From G963664225 sp964538065 (GTDB taxonomy: Bacteria > Verrucomicrobiota > Verrucomicrobiia > Limisphaerales > UBA1319), in the NCBI GenBank assembly GCA_964538065.1, contig CAZIDG010000002.1:62001-126000 (forward strand): DNA of 64,000 bases, read 5' to 3'. This document shows, piece by piece, positions 24,477-33,389 of this stretch. The translations under genes were made by a program, and so were the position numbers. Under the pieces are notes generated by a model, which was not told where the DNA came from, made no database searches, and saw only the letters and a program-made list of their open reading frames with translations. The stretch's first letter is position 1; each line of letters starts with the position of its first letter.

Positions 24477-24792
24477 ATGTTTTGGCTTGTTTATGTTATT
24501 CTAGTGCAAAGCGAGACCACCCGCCTGACAAACATCGATTTCAAATGTTGACTCAGAATAAGCTGTTGGCTGGGTTCACGCCTTGACCTGAGTCAAGCCC
24601 ATCAAGGATTTCGGCAGCAATTCCATGGGGGTACGGCCTTTTCATGCTTCTGACAGTATAGCTTCGAAATCATTTACTCACAACCCATGAAATGACGTGT
24701 TGCCCATGATCACAGCATACCTCTGAGCACAAATCGAATCGGAGGGGGAATGGCTCGACCATTGTCCCACCGTGGGGTAAATTAGACGAAGG
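24477..24792. other. Divergent intergenic region hcp / CLC channel
   Basis: A 316-bp region holding the hcp promoter described separately. I looked for a fluoride riboswitch in front of the CLC gene and did not find its conserved elements. GAAGGG at 24788-24793 directly abuts the GTG start. No other signal stands out. Confidence 0.5.
24555..24597 (-). promoter_or_regulatory. Class II Fnr/DNR-type promoter of hcp
   Basis: CTTGAC-CTGA-GTCAAG (24582-24597) is a perfect 16-bp palindrome of the TTGAC-N4-GTCAA kind read by DNR/NnrR-type regulators. On the minus strand TATTCT (24560-24555) lies exactly where a -10 would be if the box is centred at -41.5, the FNR class II arrangement. That puts the start near 24548 and leaves a leader of about 70 nt before hcp. 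Confidence 0.6.
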
Positions 24793-26607
24793 GTGAAGTT
24801 GTTTTTGGAGAGTTTTGAGGGATTATGGAAGCTGTGTGGCGCATTTTGGCGTCAACACTGGCGGGGGGCCTTGCGTGTTCGCGAGCGTCTGAAGATCAGC
24901 GAAGAGGCTGTCCATCTTCTACTGGCGGGCGTGGTTGGCATCATGGGAGGAATCGTCAATCTGGTGTTTCACGTGGCGGGTGCCGGAATTGAGCACGTCG
25001 TACGTCCCGCGCGATCATACTATGAAAACCTGAGTTCATTGTCAGATGCATTGTGGCCATTGTTGATGCCAGCCGTTGGAGCTTTGATTGCGGGCAGTGT
25101 CTTGTATTGGGGCCTCAGGCTGGCGACACGGAAGGGGCCGGGCAACCTCTTGGAGGTTGTAAAAGCAGGGGATGGTCGGTTGCCCATGGGACGAGGTGTG
25201 GCTTGTGCCTGTTCTTCTTTGTTGAGCATCAGTTCAGGGAGTTCCATAGGGCGCGAGGGAATGATTGTCCACCTGGCATCAACGTTGGCATCGAAATGGG
25301 GGCAGGTGGCACGATGGCAGCCCTACCGGTTGCGGCTGCTTGTTGGATGTGGTGCGGCTTCGGGGATGGCGGCAGCCTATAATGCCCCTGTGGGCGGCGC
25401 CGTTTTTGCAGCCCAGATCGTGTTTGGCAATTTCAGCATGCACCTGTTCGCGCCCTTGGTGTTTTCTGCGGTGGTGGCATCAATGGTATCGCGTACCTTT
25501 TTCGGCCTCAAACCATGGTACCAGCTCCCGTCTTTTGAGTTTTCGAATCTGCAACAATTGCCCTGGTTTCTTGTGCTGGGTGTGGTTTCCGGGGTGGTTG
25601 GAGCCTTGTTTTTGAAGGCGCTGAATTTCAGCTCTCGCATGTTTGCCAAAACTCAGTGGCCGATTTATTTGCGAATGGCGTTTGGAGGCCTGCTCGTTGG
25701 CGCCATTTCACTGAAATGGCCCGAAGTATGGGGAAATGGATATGAGGCAACCAATACTGTCCTTCTTGAAGAGTTAACACTTTTATATTTGGCTGGTCTC
25801 TTGGCGGCAAAAGTGTCTGCCACGTTGATCACCGTGGGTTCGGGAGCGGTGGGAGGTGTGTTTACTCCCACAATGTTCATCGGTGCAACAGTGGGGTGCA
25901 TCTTCGGCGTCCTGTTGCACACCCTGGGAATTGCCATCACTTTGCCCACGGGTGTGTTCGCTGTGGTTGGCATGGGAAGTGTTTTATCGGCAACATTACA
26001 TTCCCCATTGCTGGCCATGATCATGGTATTCGAGCTATCCACCAACTATACATTCATGCCTCCCTTGATGCTCGCCTGTGTCATCAGTGTCCTGGTGTCG
26101 AAGTATATCCATGCGGACTCGGTTTATACCGAGCCCCTGCGCGCGCGCGGACTGGCCTTTGAAACTGACCATGTGGAAGCAGGATTGATTTCCCATAAAA
26201 CCGTCGGAGACCTCATGCGGGAACCTGTGACACCTCTGTTGGTGACCACACCTTTTCGCCAGGTGGCTGATCGATTTCTAACCAGCCCGAATAATTATTT
26301 GCCCGTTGTCGATCTTCAAAATCACATTGTTGGCGTGATTGCACTCCACGATCTCAAGGAACATCTGAATGCCGGCGAGGAATTGAGCCTGGTGATTGCC
26401 TATGACATCATGCGCCCTCCACCAGTCGTATTGACACCCACCCAAAGATTGATGGATGCCTTGCCCATGTTACTCACCTGTGATTTACGCAATCTGCCTG
26501 TCGTTAATAGCCCACAGGAGAAACGACTGGTCGGCTCGCTATCGCGCGCGGAAGCCCTGGGATTGTTGTCGGAAGCGCTGGCCCATCCCCCTGGCAATGG
26601 GAGATGA
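24793..26607 (+). CDS. CLC-type chloride channel/antiporter with two CBS domains
   Basis: 604 residues starting at a GTG. The CLC membrane core spans about 38-445 with the anion-pathway motifs 'GSSIGREG' (149-156, including the gating Glu155), 'GCGAASGMAAAYNAPVGG' and 'GGVFTPTMFIGA'. A pair of CBS domains follows (about 468-525 and 530-590). Canonical CLCs read GREGP; here the Pro is Met. CBS pairs in CLCs sense nucleotides. The protein should carry chloride or another small anion across the inner membrane as a channel or proton antiporter. It ends 6 nt from the convergent YdcF-like gene. Confidence 0.9.
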   Translation: MKLFLESFEGLWKLCGAFWRQHWRGALRVRERLKISEEAVHLLLAGVVGIMGGIVNLVFHVAGAGIEHVVRPARSYYENLSSLSDALWPLLMPAVGALIAGSVLYWGLRLATRKGPGNLLEVVKAGDGRLPMGRGVACACSSLLSISSGSSIGREGMIVHLASTLASKWGQVARWQPYRLRLLVGCGAASGMAAAYNAPVGGAVFAAQIVFGNFSMHLFAPLVFSAVVASMVSRTFFGLKPWYQLPSFEFSNLQQLPWFLVLGVVSGVVGALFLKALNFSSRMFAKTQWPIYLRMAFGGLLVGAISLKWPEVWGNGYEATNTVLLEELTLLYLAGLLAAKVSATLITVGSGAVGGVFTPTMFIGATVGCIFGVLLHTLGIAITLPTGVFAVVGMGSVLSATLHSPLLAMIMVFELSTNYTFMPPLMLACVISVLVSKYIHADSVYTEPLRARGLAFETDHVEAGLISHKTVGDLMREPVTPLLVTTPFRQVADRFLTSPNNYLPVVDLQNHIVGVIALHDLKEHLNAGEELSLVIAYDIMRPPPVVLTPTQRLMDALPMLLTCDLRNLPVVNSPQEKRLVGSLSRAEALGLLSEALAHPPGNGR

Positions 26608-26613
26608 GTCTGT

Positions 26614-27459
26614 TTATCGGGCGACAGCGTTGCTTCCGGATGGAACGTCTGACGCCGTGGCAGTAACAGGAGACGACACCCAGCCCTGCCACCGGTACGC
26701 ATGCCATCCCATGACTTCATGCAAATACAAGCTCAGCAAGTAGAAATTCTCCAGCCTCGGTACAGGATTGAACCACCGGGCCGTGGATGCAATCCCTTCC
26801 GCCTGAAAATCACAGGCCATGGGCACAACCGGAAGTCCTGTCTTCTTGAAAACTGCCTCGGCACGCTTCATATGGTAGGCTGATGTCACTAAAATAATCC
26901 GCTGCCATTTCTGAGTTTTGCATAGATCCAACATCGCCTCGGCCTCATCGTGAGTATTGCGGCAGGGGCGCAGATGCAGGACTTGAGTGCTGGGAATGCC
27001 CCAGCCGGGGAAAAATCCCGAGAGAATGACAGAAGGATTGATCGTCTGTCCCGAAATGTTGGCATGCCCCCCACTGAGGACAAGAGATTTGGGCTTTCTC
27101 AAGCGCGTAACCTCGATGCCAGTAAACAATCGATCCGAGGCATCCCCGAAGTCCACCCCCAGATAATCGTGCTGTGAAGGGCGAAAACCGCCCCCCAGGA
27201 CCAGCACGGCATCGCCCAAAGGCGCATCAAGCCGACTGGCTCGCACGTAGGGCTTTTCGAGCTGACTCACCAGGTCGAAAGCGAGGGTTCCACCGCCCAT
27301 GAATGACAGAACAGCAGCGGACATCATCAGTACAAGGGAGGCCAGCCATCGGCGTCGAAAAATGAAATAAAAAGCCAAAACGATTTGGGCCATCCAAATA
27401 AGACCCAGTGGCTCGAAAATCGGGGTTAACGCCCTTAATGCATCCATAGCCATGCTCAT
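26614..27459 (-). CDS. YdcF/SanA-like DUF218 membrane protein
   Basis: 281 residues from the ATG at 27459 (a TTG two codons upstream is less likely). Two N-terminal membrane helices (about 15-33 and 38-55) precede the DUF218 domain: 'DAVLVLGGGFRP', 'SLVLSGGHANISGQT', 'NTHDEAEAMLDLC' and 'IILVTSAYHMKRAEAVFKKTG', all standard for the family. Relatives ElyC and SanA influence envelope precursor use and antibiotic permeability in E. coli; the enzymatic role is not settled. No neighbour hints at a pathway. Confidence 0.82.
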   Translation of the reverse strand: MSMAMDALRALTPIFEPLGLIWMAQIVLAFYFIFRRRWLASLVLMMSAAVLSFMGGGTLAFDLVSQLEKPYVRASRLDAPLGDAVLVLGGGFRPSQHDYLGVDFGDASDRLFTGIEVTRLRKPKSLVLSGGHANISGQTINPSVILSGFFPGWGIPSTQVLHLRPCRNTHDEAEAMLDLCKTQKWQRIILVTSAYHMKRAEAVFKKTGLPVVPMACDFQAEGIASTARWFNPVPRLENFYLLSLYLHEVMGWHAYRWQGWVSSPVTATASDVPSGSNAVAR

Positions 27460-27572
27460 GTCCAAGTTGTTATCAGAATTCGTTAATTCCCATTCTTTGC
27501 CAAGAAGATATATGCGTCCCCATGCTGTGCCCCCTCCGAAAAATGAAATGATCGTAACGGGTGATCAGAAAA

Positions 27573-27617
27573 CAAAAACCTCCTCGACTTGAAGTGTTTA
27601 ACTTCGAGTGAGGAGGT
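27573..27617 (-). terminator. Terminator of the prepilin-like gene
   Basis: An imperfect 15-bp stem with one bulge (27579-27594 against 27602-27616), 7-nt loop, followed on the minus strand by TTTTTGTTTT. It lies 18 nt after the stop of the prepilin-like gene. Confidence 0.75.
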
Positions 27618-27634
27618 TTAAGATAATCAGGAAT

Positions 27635-28507
27635 TTACCGTTTGTATGAGGTCCTCTGCATGAGCCAACTGAAATCCTTCGGCTGGTTGGCCGGAATGGA
27701 CAGGCCACCCCAATCGGCTGTTTTGACTGGCTGTTTGGTGGTGGTTTCGAGCCATTTATGGATTTCCGAATGACCATCAGCAAAACTGAATCCACCAGCT
27801 CCGTTGTGGAATGATGCGGGCAGGTCTCCCCATGAACGAACATCGGGATTATTGAGATAATAACCGTCGTTGATACTGTCAGGATGTTCGTCGAGGATGA
27901 CAAAAATCATGGCTGGCTGACGGAAATCTGTCATTTTGAGGAACTGACGATAACTTTCACTGAAAGTATTTTTCCCCTGCGCCCATGTGTCTTTTGTGTT
28001 GGGGTTAAATGCTCCTATGAAGGCGTTCATGGAGAAGCTACGCGTGCGTCTGGTCCACCCCTTGCTGCGCTGGACCTGGCTTAAGAAATTATCAGCCGGG
28101 CACTTGAACATGGCGACATTCCCGGAGATGTACTTGGCAAGAAGGCCGTTTTTGAGAAGGTCAGTGTTGGTGTTGCTCTGATTGAGATCCCAACTCATGT
28201 TGTTGTTCACCCAGTTGCGATAGGTACGATTATTAATCTCGGTCTGTGTTTCGGTTACCCCGTAATTATTGACCACCTTGTCGTTATTATCGCCAGCATA
28301 GAGATTCCATGCGAGCATGAATTGTTTGGTGTTATTCATGCACATGATGCCTTGGGCCTTGGTCTTGGCTTTGCCGAGGGCTGGCAGAAGCATGCCTGCA
28401 AGAATGGCAATAATGGCGATCACGACCAGGAGTTCTATGAGGGTAAACCCACTGGTGCCACCCCGGTGCGCCAGGGTGGGCCTTTTTTTGTTTAAATGTA
28501 ATTTCAT
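27635..28507 (-). CDS. Prepilin-type N-terminal cleavage/methylation protein
   Basis: 290 residues. The type IV prepilin/pseudopilin signal 'GFTLIELLVVIAIIAILAG' starts at Gly20, with cleavage expected between G20 and F21, N-methylation of F21, and the conserved Glu at mature position 5. The globular part has 'FKCPADNF' and a late 'SFHNGAGGFSFADGHSEIHKW' segment. This H-x9-FADGH type ending is very common in the large lineage-specific pseudopilin-like families of Verrucomicrobiota and Planctomycetes. No secretion or pilus genes are adjacent, so it is a stand-alone member. It has its own terminator, and a divergent intergenic region lies upstream. Confidence 0.9.
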   Translation of the reverse strand: MKLHLNKKRPTLAHRGGTSGFTLIELLVVIAIIAILAGMLLPALGKAKTKAQGIMCMNNTKQFMLAWNLYAGDNNDKVVNNYGVTETQTEINNRTYRNWVNNNMSWDLNQSNTNTDLLKNGLLAKYISGNVAMFKCPADNFLSQVQRSKGWTRRTRSFSMNAFIGAFNPNTKDTWAQGKNTFSESYRQFLKMTDFRQPAMIFVILDEHPDSINDGYYLNNPDVRSWGDLPASFHNGAGGFSFADGHSEIHKWLETTTKQPVKTADWGGLSIPANQPKDFSWLMQRTSYKR

Positions 28508-28816
28508 AGTTTGTTAAGCTAAGCTCGTCGTTGGTAATTAAAGTCTATCTCTTTTAAGCTCACACACAACTGTGTTTTTGACAGCACAGTATCCTCAGCC
28601 AAAACACCTTTATCAGCATCCGACGCGCCGAAATGTTGCCGAGTGGGCCATTCGTCACGCATGTATTTCTTGTTCAACATATTTCGTGATGTTTTGTGTG
28701 CCGATATGGCCTGCCGGTCCTGGCGGGAATACTCTTGAATGCCATCATTTTGAACGGTTTCTTTTTATATGCACAATTGGTTTGCCATTCTGGTCCTGCA
28801 TGGCATCGTCCTCGGT
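28508..28816. other. Divergent intergenic region prepilin-like / DUF4838
   Basis: 309 bp between divergent genes. A TTGACA hexamer lies near 28577 but lacks a good -10 at normal spacing. I see no RNA structure or coding signal that I can support. Confidence 0.4.
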
Positions 28817-30622
28817 ATGAAGGCATTAATATACGCATTAGTAGCAGGGCTGTGCCTTGGCGTGAGCGTCCAAGCAGGGTTGCGACTTGCGGTAAACGGC
28901 AAACCTGCAGTAGTCATTGTGACTCAACCAGGTGCAACTGAACCAGAGAAATGGGCCGCCAAGGACCTGGCAGACACCTTGGGTAAGATCGCTGGCGCCA
29001 AGTTTGAGGTTGTAGAAAATGCCTCCAAAGTACCGTCCAAGGCGATCGTCGTGGGACAAGGCACCTGGGTGGAAAAAACACTTTCTGATGTGCCGTGGGC
29101 TTCCCTGGGGGATGAAGAAATCATTATACGGACCAGTGGGTCACGGCTTGTGCTGGCGGGAGGGCGTCCCCGGGGAACGCTTTATGCCGTATCACGTTTC
29201 TTGCAGGATGAATGTGGTGTCCGTTGGTGGACGCCATGGGCCTCGGAAATTCCAAAACGCCCCAACCTGCGCATCGATAAAATAAACCTGCGCGCCCAGC
29301 CCGTTTTTGAGGCCCGTGATCCATTCTGGTTCAGTGCCTTTGACGGTCCTTGGGCAGTACATAACTTTTCCAACAGCCAGAGTGCCAGAATCACCGATGC
29401 AATGGGGGGGCGAATTGTTTACAAAGGGTTTGTACACACCTTCTTCTCGCTCGTGCCGCCTGAGAAGTACTTTAAAGACAAGCCCGAGTGGTTCAGCATG
29501 ATTGATGGCAAACGGAAATTTGAACAGGCGCAGTTGTGTTTGAGCAATCCCGAATTGCGCGATTTCGTGGTTGAACAAGTGCGCCAATGGTTGAAGGAGT
29601 CCCCGGAAGCTCGCATCGTGTCGGTCTCTCAAAATGACTGGCACGGAGCCTGTCAATGCCCGCAGTGCAAGGCGCTGGATGATGCAGAGGGCAGCCACGC
29701 TGGATCATTACTGGCCTTTGTAAATTACGTGGCTGAGAAGATAGAAAAGGACTATCCCAATGTTGCGATCGATACGTTGGCCTATCAATACACACGTCAG
29801 GCGCCGCGTACTCTCAAGCCACGTCCAAATGTGATTATACGGCTCTGTTCGATTGAATGTAATTTCGGCGTGCCCTTGAGCGATCCTGCCAATGAATCCT
29901 TTGCACGTGATATTCGTGACTGGGCGAAAATCTGCCAACGATTGTATATCTGGGACTATGTCACTGATTTTGCACATTACCTTCAACCGCATCCCAATTG
30001 GTTTGTGCTTGGGGATAATGTGCGCTTTTTCCATCAAAACAACGTTAAAGGATTATTTGAACAAGGTGCCTATCAATCCAGTGGCGCGGAGATGGCAGAA
30101 ATGCGCGCCTGGGTTTTGGCTCAATTGATGTGGAATCCAAAACTGGACGATCGGGAGCTTATCCATGAGTTCCTTAATGGCTATTATGGGGCCGGTGCGG
30201 CTCGTTACATTCGGGACTACATGAACCTCATGCATACGGCCTCACGCGGACACAATCTAACCTGTTACTCACCCACAACAGCGCCATTCCTGAAATTCAA
30301 GACGCTGGCCGAAGCCGAGCGTTTATGGCAGAAGGCTGAAGCTGCTGCTGCTCAAACCCCCGACTTATTATGGCGCGTGCGCCTGGCGCACATGCCCGTC
30401 CGGTATGTCTGGTTAAGTGAGTGGACCTCACTGCGCAAGGAATGCAAAGCGATGGGGGCTGAGTGGCCTTTGCCGTCTTCGCGCAAGGCAGTGGCCGATG
30501 AATTTTTGTCGCTCGCAGTGGGGCAGGGACCTGAGGGGTGGAGTAAAATCACCCATCTGAACGAATCGGGCCTCAGCCCCAACACGTTTGTCGCCCGGTT
30601 TGTGAACGATCCTGCCGAATAA
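28817..30622 (+). CDS. Secreted DUF4838 protein, glycosidase-like
   Basis: 601 residues from the ATG at 28817, which begins a signal peptide ('MKALIYALVAGLCLGVSVQA'). An in-frame start 48 bases upstream would place 16 residues before it. The first about 150 residues resemble the N-terminal domain of GH20/GH67 enzymes ('EKWAAKDLADTLGKIAGAKF', 'LVLAGGRPRGTLYAVSRFLQ', 'GVRWWTPWASEIP'). The DUF4838 barrel-like domain follows with 'SVSQNDWHGACQCPQC' and 'QGAYQSSGAEM'. The fold suggests a retaining alpha-glucuronidase- or hexosaminidase-like enzyme, but activity is unproven. It converges on prmA with 11 nt between stops. Confidence 0.85.
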   Translation: MKALIYALVAGLCLGVSVQAGLRLAVNGKPAVVIVTQPGATEPEKWAAKDLADTLGKIAGAKFEVVENASKVPSKAIVVGQGTWVEKTLSDVPWASLGDEEIIIRTSGSRLVLAGGRPRGTLYAVSRFLQDECGVRWWTPWASEIPKRPNLRIDKINLRAQPVFEARDPFWFSAFDGPWAVHNFSNSQSARITDAMGGRIVYKGFVHTFFSLVPPEKYFKDKPEWFSMIDGKRKFEQAQLCLSNPELRDFVVEQVRQWLKESPEARIVSVSQNDWHGACQCPQCKALDDAEGSHAGSLLAFVNYVAEKIEKDYPNVAIDTLAYQYTRQAPRTLKPRPNVIIRLCSIECNFGVPLSDPANESFARDIRDWAKICQRLYIWDYVTDFAHYLQPHPNWFVLGDNVRFFHQNNVKGLFEQGAYQSSGAEMAEMRAWVLAQLMWNPKLDDRELIHEFLNGYYGAGAARYIRDYMNLMHTASRGHNLTCYSPTTAPFLKFKTLAEAERLWQKAEAAAAQTPDLLWRVRLAHMPVRYVWLSEWTSLRKECKAMGAEWPLPSSRKAVADEFLSLAVGQGPEGWSKITHLNESGLSPNTFVARFVNDPAE

Positions 30623-30633
30623 TGCCGGAGGAA

Positions 30634-31551
30634 TCAGGCAAACCGGAACGCACCGGAATGCCATTCCTTCTTCATGCCCGAGGCTTGCAGTCGCAATCCT
30701 GCTTTCTGATAAGCCGAGAGGATGAGGGGGAATTGTCTCTTGAGGATGCCCGCCAGAATGAGAACGCCATCCGGTTTGAGGCGCTGTATGATTCTTTGAT
30801 GTTCGGCCAGCAGGATATCATATTCCACGTTGGCGCAGATCACGTCGTAACGATGGCGTGAGCGCAAAGGGATCTTTTTGAGATCGCGGCGATTGATGGT
30901 CATGGCATCAGCCACAGCATTGATGTGGGCGTTTTCACGCGCCGTTTTTACGGACTGGGGATCAAAGTCGAAAGCCGTGACTTGCTGGTAGCCCATTTTG
31001 ACCGCAGCGATCGCCAGAATGCCTGTCCCTGTGCCAATATCCAGAAAGGATTGAGGCGTGTTGGGACAACGAGCCTTGACCAACTGCCGAAGACAAAACT
31101 CCGTAGTGGGGTGCTGGCCGGTACCAAAACTCAATCCCGGGTCCAGAATGATGACCTTTTGCCCCGCTTTTGCCCTTTGCTTGTGCCAACTGGCTTTGAT
31201 GAGGAGGTGATGTCCGATTTGCAGCGGCTTGAAATGCTTTTTCCATGACTCCGCCCAATCTTCGCGTTTGAGCTTCCGGCCGGTGACGACAGGTCGGGCT
31301 ACAACGCCCCGAACGCCTTCCACAAGTTGGGCCTTGAGGGCTGGCGTCCACTTCAGAGACAAGGGGGCATACACCGAGACCACAGAGGTCTTGCTCTCCT
31401 CACGATGAAAGGTGACGGGAGGCTGCTCCAGGATAAGTTCGAAGGCATCCGCAACAGCATCCGCGGATTCATCCGGAACCTCGATGAAAATGTGCCAAAG
31501 ATAATCGTTCTTCACGGAATGGTTATATGTTTTTTCAATGGATGTTCCCAC
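30634..31551 (-). CDS. prmA: Ribosomal protein L11 methyltransferase-like
   Basis: 305 residues. The GTG start at 31551 shares one base with the rph stop (TAGTG); an internal GTG at 31515 would give the more usual N-terminus 'VKNDYLWHIFIEVPDE'. The PrmA core has 'LDPGLSFGTGQHPTTEFCLR', SAM-binding 'FLDIGTGTGILAIAAVKMG', acidic 'AFDFDPQSVKTARENAHIN' and 'ICANVEYDIL' in place of the usual 'NI.A..L'. PrmA trimethylates lysines and the N-terminus of ribosomal protein L11 in the cytoplasm. Third gene of a DHH phosphoesterase-rph-prmA operon. Confidence 0.88.
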   Translation of the reverse strand: MGTSIEKTYNHSVKNDYLWHIFIEVPDESADAVADAFELILEQPPVTFHREESKTSVVSVYAPLSLKWTPALKAQLVEGVRGVVARPVVTGRKLKREDWAESWKKHFKPLQIGHHLLIKASWHKQRAKAGQKVIILDPGLSFGTGQHPTTEFCLRQLVKARCPNTPQSFLDIGTGTGILAIAAVKMGYQQVTAFDFDPQSVKTARENAHINAVADAMTINRRDLKKIPLRSRHRYDVICANVEYDILLAEHQRIIQRLKPDGVLILAGILKRQFPLILSAYQKAGLRLQASGMKKEWHSGAFRFA

Positions 31552-32321
31552 TATGCGATGGGCTGTGCGTCCAGAATATTACGCTGCAACTGGAAGATTT
31601 GTCCTGTGGCTTCACGCCCGGCGTCCAACAAGGCCATCAGCTGATCGCGAGAGAAGGTGGATTCCTCCCCTGTACCCTGGATTTCCACAAATTCACCCTT
31701 CGAGGTCATCACCAGGTTCATGTCAACCTGAGCCGCAGAGTCCTCAACATAACAAAGATCCGTCATGACCTTCTCGTTGACGATGCCCACACTAACTGCA
31801 GCCACAGCACATTTGATGGGATTCTGTGTGATGGCACCGGTCTTGATCAGGCTTCTGATGGCGAGCTCGAGAGCCACATAACTTCCGGTGATGGCCGCTG
31901 TACGTGTGCCTCCATCAGCCTGGAGAACATCACAATCGACCCAGATGGTTCGCGGACCAAGCTTTTCAAGGTCCACCACGGCCCGTATGGCGCGGCCGAT
32001 CAAACGCTGGATTTCCTGTGTGCGCCCTTCGATCTTACCCTTGGTGATATCACGGGGTTTGCGCTGAAGGGTGCTGTAAGGCAGCATTGAATATTCAGCG
32101 GTAATCCATCCACCGGTGACTCCCTGTTCCTTCATCCACCGAGGAACGGATTCATCGACAGTCACGCCGCAGATCACCTGGGTATTTCCCCAGGAAATCA
32201 ACGTTGAACCCGACGCATGGGGTGCGATGTTGTTTTGAAAACGTATGGGGCGCAAGGCGGCTGCAGAGCGGCCATCCGAGCGGCTGGCATTGGTGGCAGA
32301 GGTGGAGGATTGACTGTTCAT
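31551..32321 (-). CDS. rph: Ribonuclease PH
   Basis: 256 residues, slightly longer than usual because of a Ser-rich N-terminal extension of about 15. Motifs include 'RPIRFQNNIAPHASGSTLISWGNTQVICG', 'EYSMLP', 'GRAIRAVVDL', 'DCDVLQADGGTRTAAITG' and 'FVEIQGTGEESTFSRDQL'. RNase PH is a phosphate-dependent 3'-5' exoribonuclease that trims tRNA precursors; it forms a hexameric ring in the cytoplasm. The upstream DHH gene ends 30 nt before its ATG, and prmA is coupled by a TAGTG overlap. Confidence 0.95.
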   Translation of the reverse strand: MNSQSSTSATNASRSDGRSAAALRPIRFQNNIAPHASGSTLISWGNTQVICGVTVDESVPRWMKEQGVTGGWITAEYSMLPYSTLQRKPRDITKGKIEGRTQEIQRLIGRAIRAVVDLEKLGPRTIWVDCDVLQADGGTRTAAITGSYVALELAIRSLIKTGAITQNPIKCAVAAVSVGIVNEKVMTDLCYVEDSAAQVDMNLVMTSKGEFVEIQGTGEESTFSRDQLMALLDAGREATGQIFQLQRNILDAQPIA

Positions 32322-32351
32322 GGCACTGGGTTCTTTTGGCTGACAAAAGGA

Positions 32352-33341
32352 TTACGGTTTCACCGCATCAAACAGATTCTCAAGACTATTGAGAGCGGGC
32401 TGGCTTGCAACAGTTGGATTGAGCACTTTGCGCAGGTATTCCACAGCATCCGGAATGCGGTTGATGGAGCGGGGCAGGGTGGCTCCTGCGGCATTGGGAT
32501 GTCCTCCCCCATGCAACTTGGTTGCCAGAGTCAGGGCCTGACCGTTCCGGCTTCGCAGACTGACAATGACCAGGCCGTTGCCTTTGCGGAAAAGGGTGAT
32601 CAGGACATCATATTGATTCGAGTGACGCTTGAGCAGTTGATGGACAATCAGATTTACATTCCCCACCACCGTATCCACATAACCGACTTGGGGGGCCAGA
32701 TCCACGATGTTGTTTTCACTCCAATTGAACCCAATGGGATCCTCAACGCGTCGTTTGGTGGCCATGACCTCCAGCAATGGATGGTCGATGAGTTTCTCAA
32801 GACTGCCTTCGATCAGGGCATGAAGATTCCAAAATTGATAGGATTTGACGAGGTTGGCGTAATCCATGGCCACACCAAAATCGGGATCGTCCTCCAGAAA
32901 AAGATCCGCGATATTGCTATAACGCACGAGGCGGGTCAGCAACTCGGATTCAATACCGTATTGTTGACAAAGGTCATAACAGAGCAGGCTGGCGGACTTG
33001 GATGGATCATGAAGCACCTGGGCATTTTTGATGGCAACACTGTGCGGATGGTGGTCAACGATCAGCCAGTTGGGCTTGTCCAGCCGCGGCTCAAGAGCAA
33101 AGTCCGACACCCAGGCGCACGCTTCCTTCATGTTACGTTGCTTCCAGATGTCATAGGGATAGGACTCCAGACGTGGGCTGTGATTGAAGACCTTTTCCGA
33201 CAAACGCTGAAGGAGCAGTCCGGCTACCAGGCCGTCCAAGTCGCTCTCGTGTGTCAATACCACATCCGGTTTCGTTAAACTTAACATGCGAAGAAAACGG
33301 TATATGATTCGGGGCAGTCTGGCGAGGGAGGAATTTATCAT
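32352..33341 (-). CDS. DHH/DHHA1 family phosphoesterase
   Basis: 329 residues; an alternative ATG at 33287 would remove 18 residues and begin at 'MLSLTKPDVVLTHESD'. The DHH catalytic set is visible: 'THESDLDG' with D34 and D36, 'VDHHPHS' with D96-H97-H98, and a DHHA1 nucleic-acid or nucleotide-binding motif 'HGGGHPNAAGA' near 275-285. These enzymes are Mn-dependent phosphodiesterases that cleave short oligonucleotides, pAp or cyclic dinucleotides. The association with rph suggests RNA turnover rather than second-messenger work (inference). Confidence 0.82.
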   Translation of the reverse strand: MINSSLARLPRIIYRFLRMLSLTKPDVVLTHESDLDGLVAGLLLQRLSEKVFNHSPRLESYPYDIWKQRNMKEACAWVSDFALEPRLDKPNWLIVDHHPHSVAIKNAQVLHDPSKSASLLCYDLCQQYGIESELLTRLVRYSNIADLFLEDDPDFGVAMDYANLVKSYQFWNLHALIEGSLEKLIDHPLLEVMATKRRVEDPIGFNWSENNIVDLAPQVGYVDTVVGNVNLIVHQLLKRHSNQYDVLITLFRKGNGLVIVSLRSRNGQALTLATKLHGGGHPNAAGATLPRSINRIPDAVEYLRKVLNPTVASQPALNSLENLFDAVKP

Positions 33342-33389
33342 CCACAGCCTGGAGTTGCGTGAAGAAACAGTAAGGAGTAATTTGCGCCC

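Noticed and set aside
24598..24792. Fluoride riboswitch upstream of the CLC gene
   Set aside because: Checked because CLC-F genes often carry one. The conserved GGNGAUGG and CUGAUGACUCC-type elements are absent, and the channel has a GREG gate rather than clear CLC-F motifs.
27635..28507. Part of a type II secretion or type IV pilus operon
   Set aside because: Only a single prepilin-like gene with its own terminator is present; no ATPase, membrane platform or secretin genes are adjacent.
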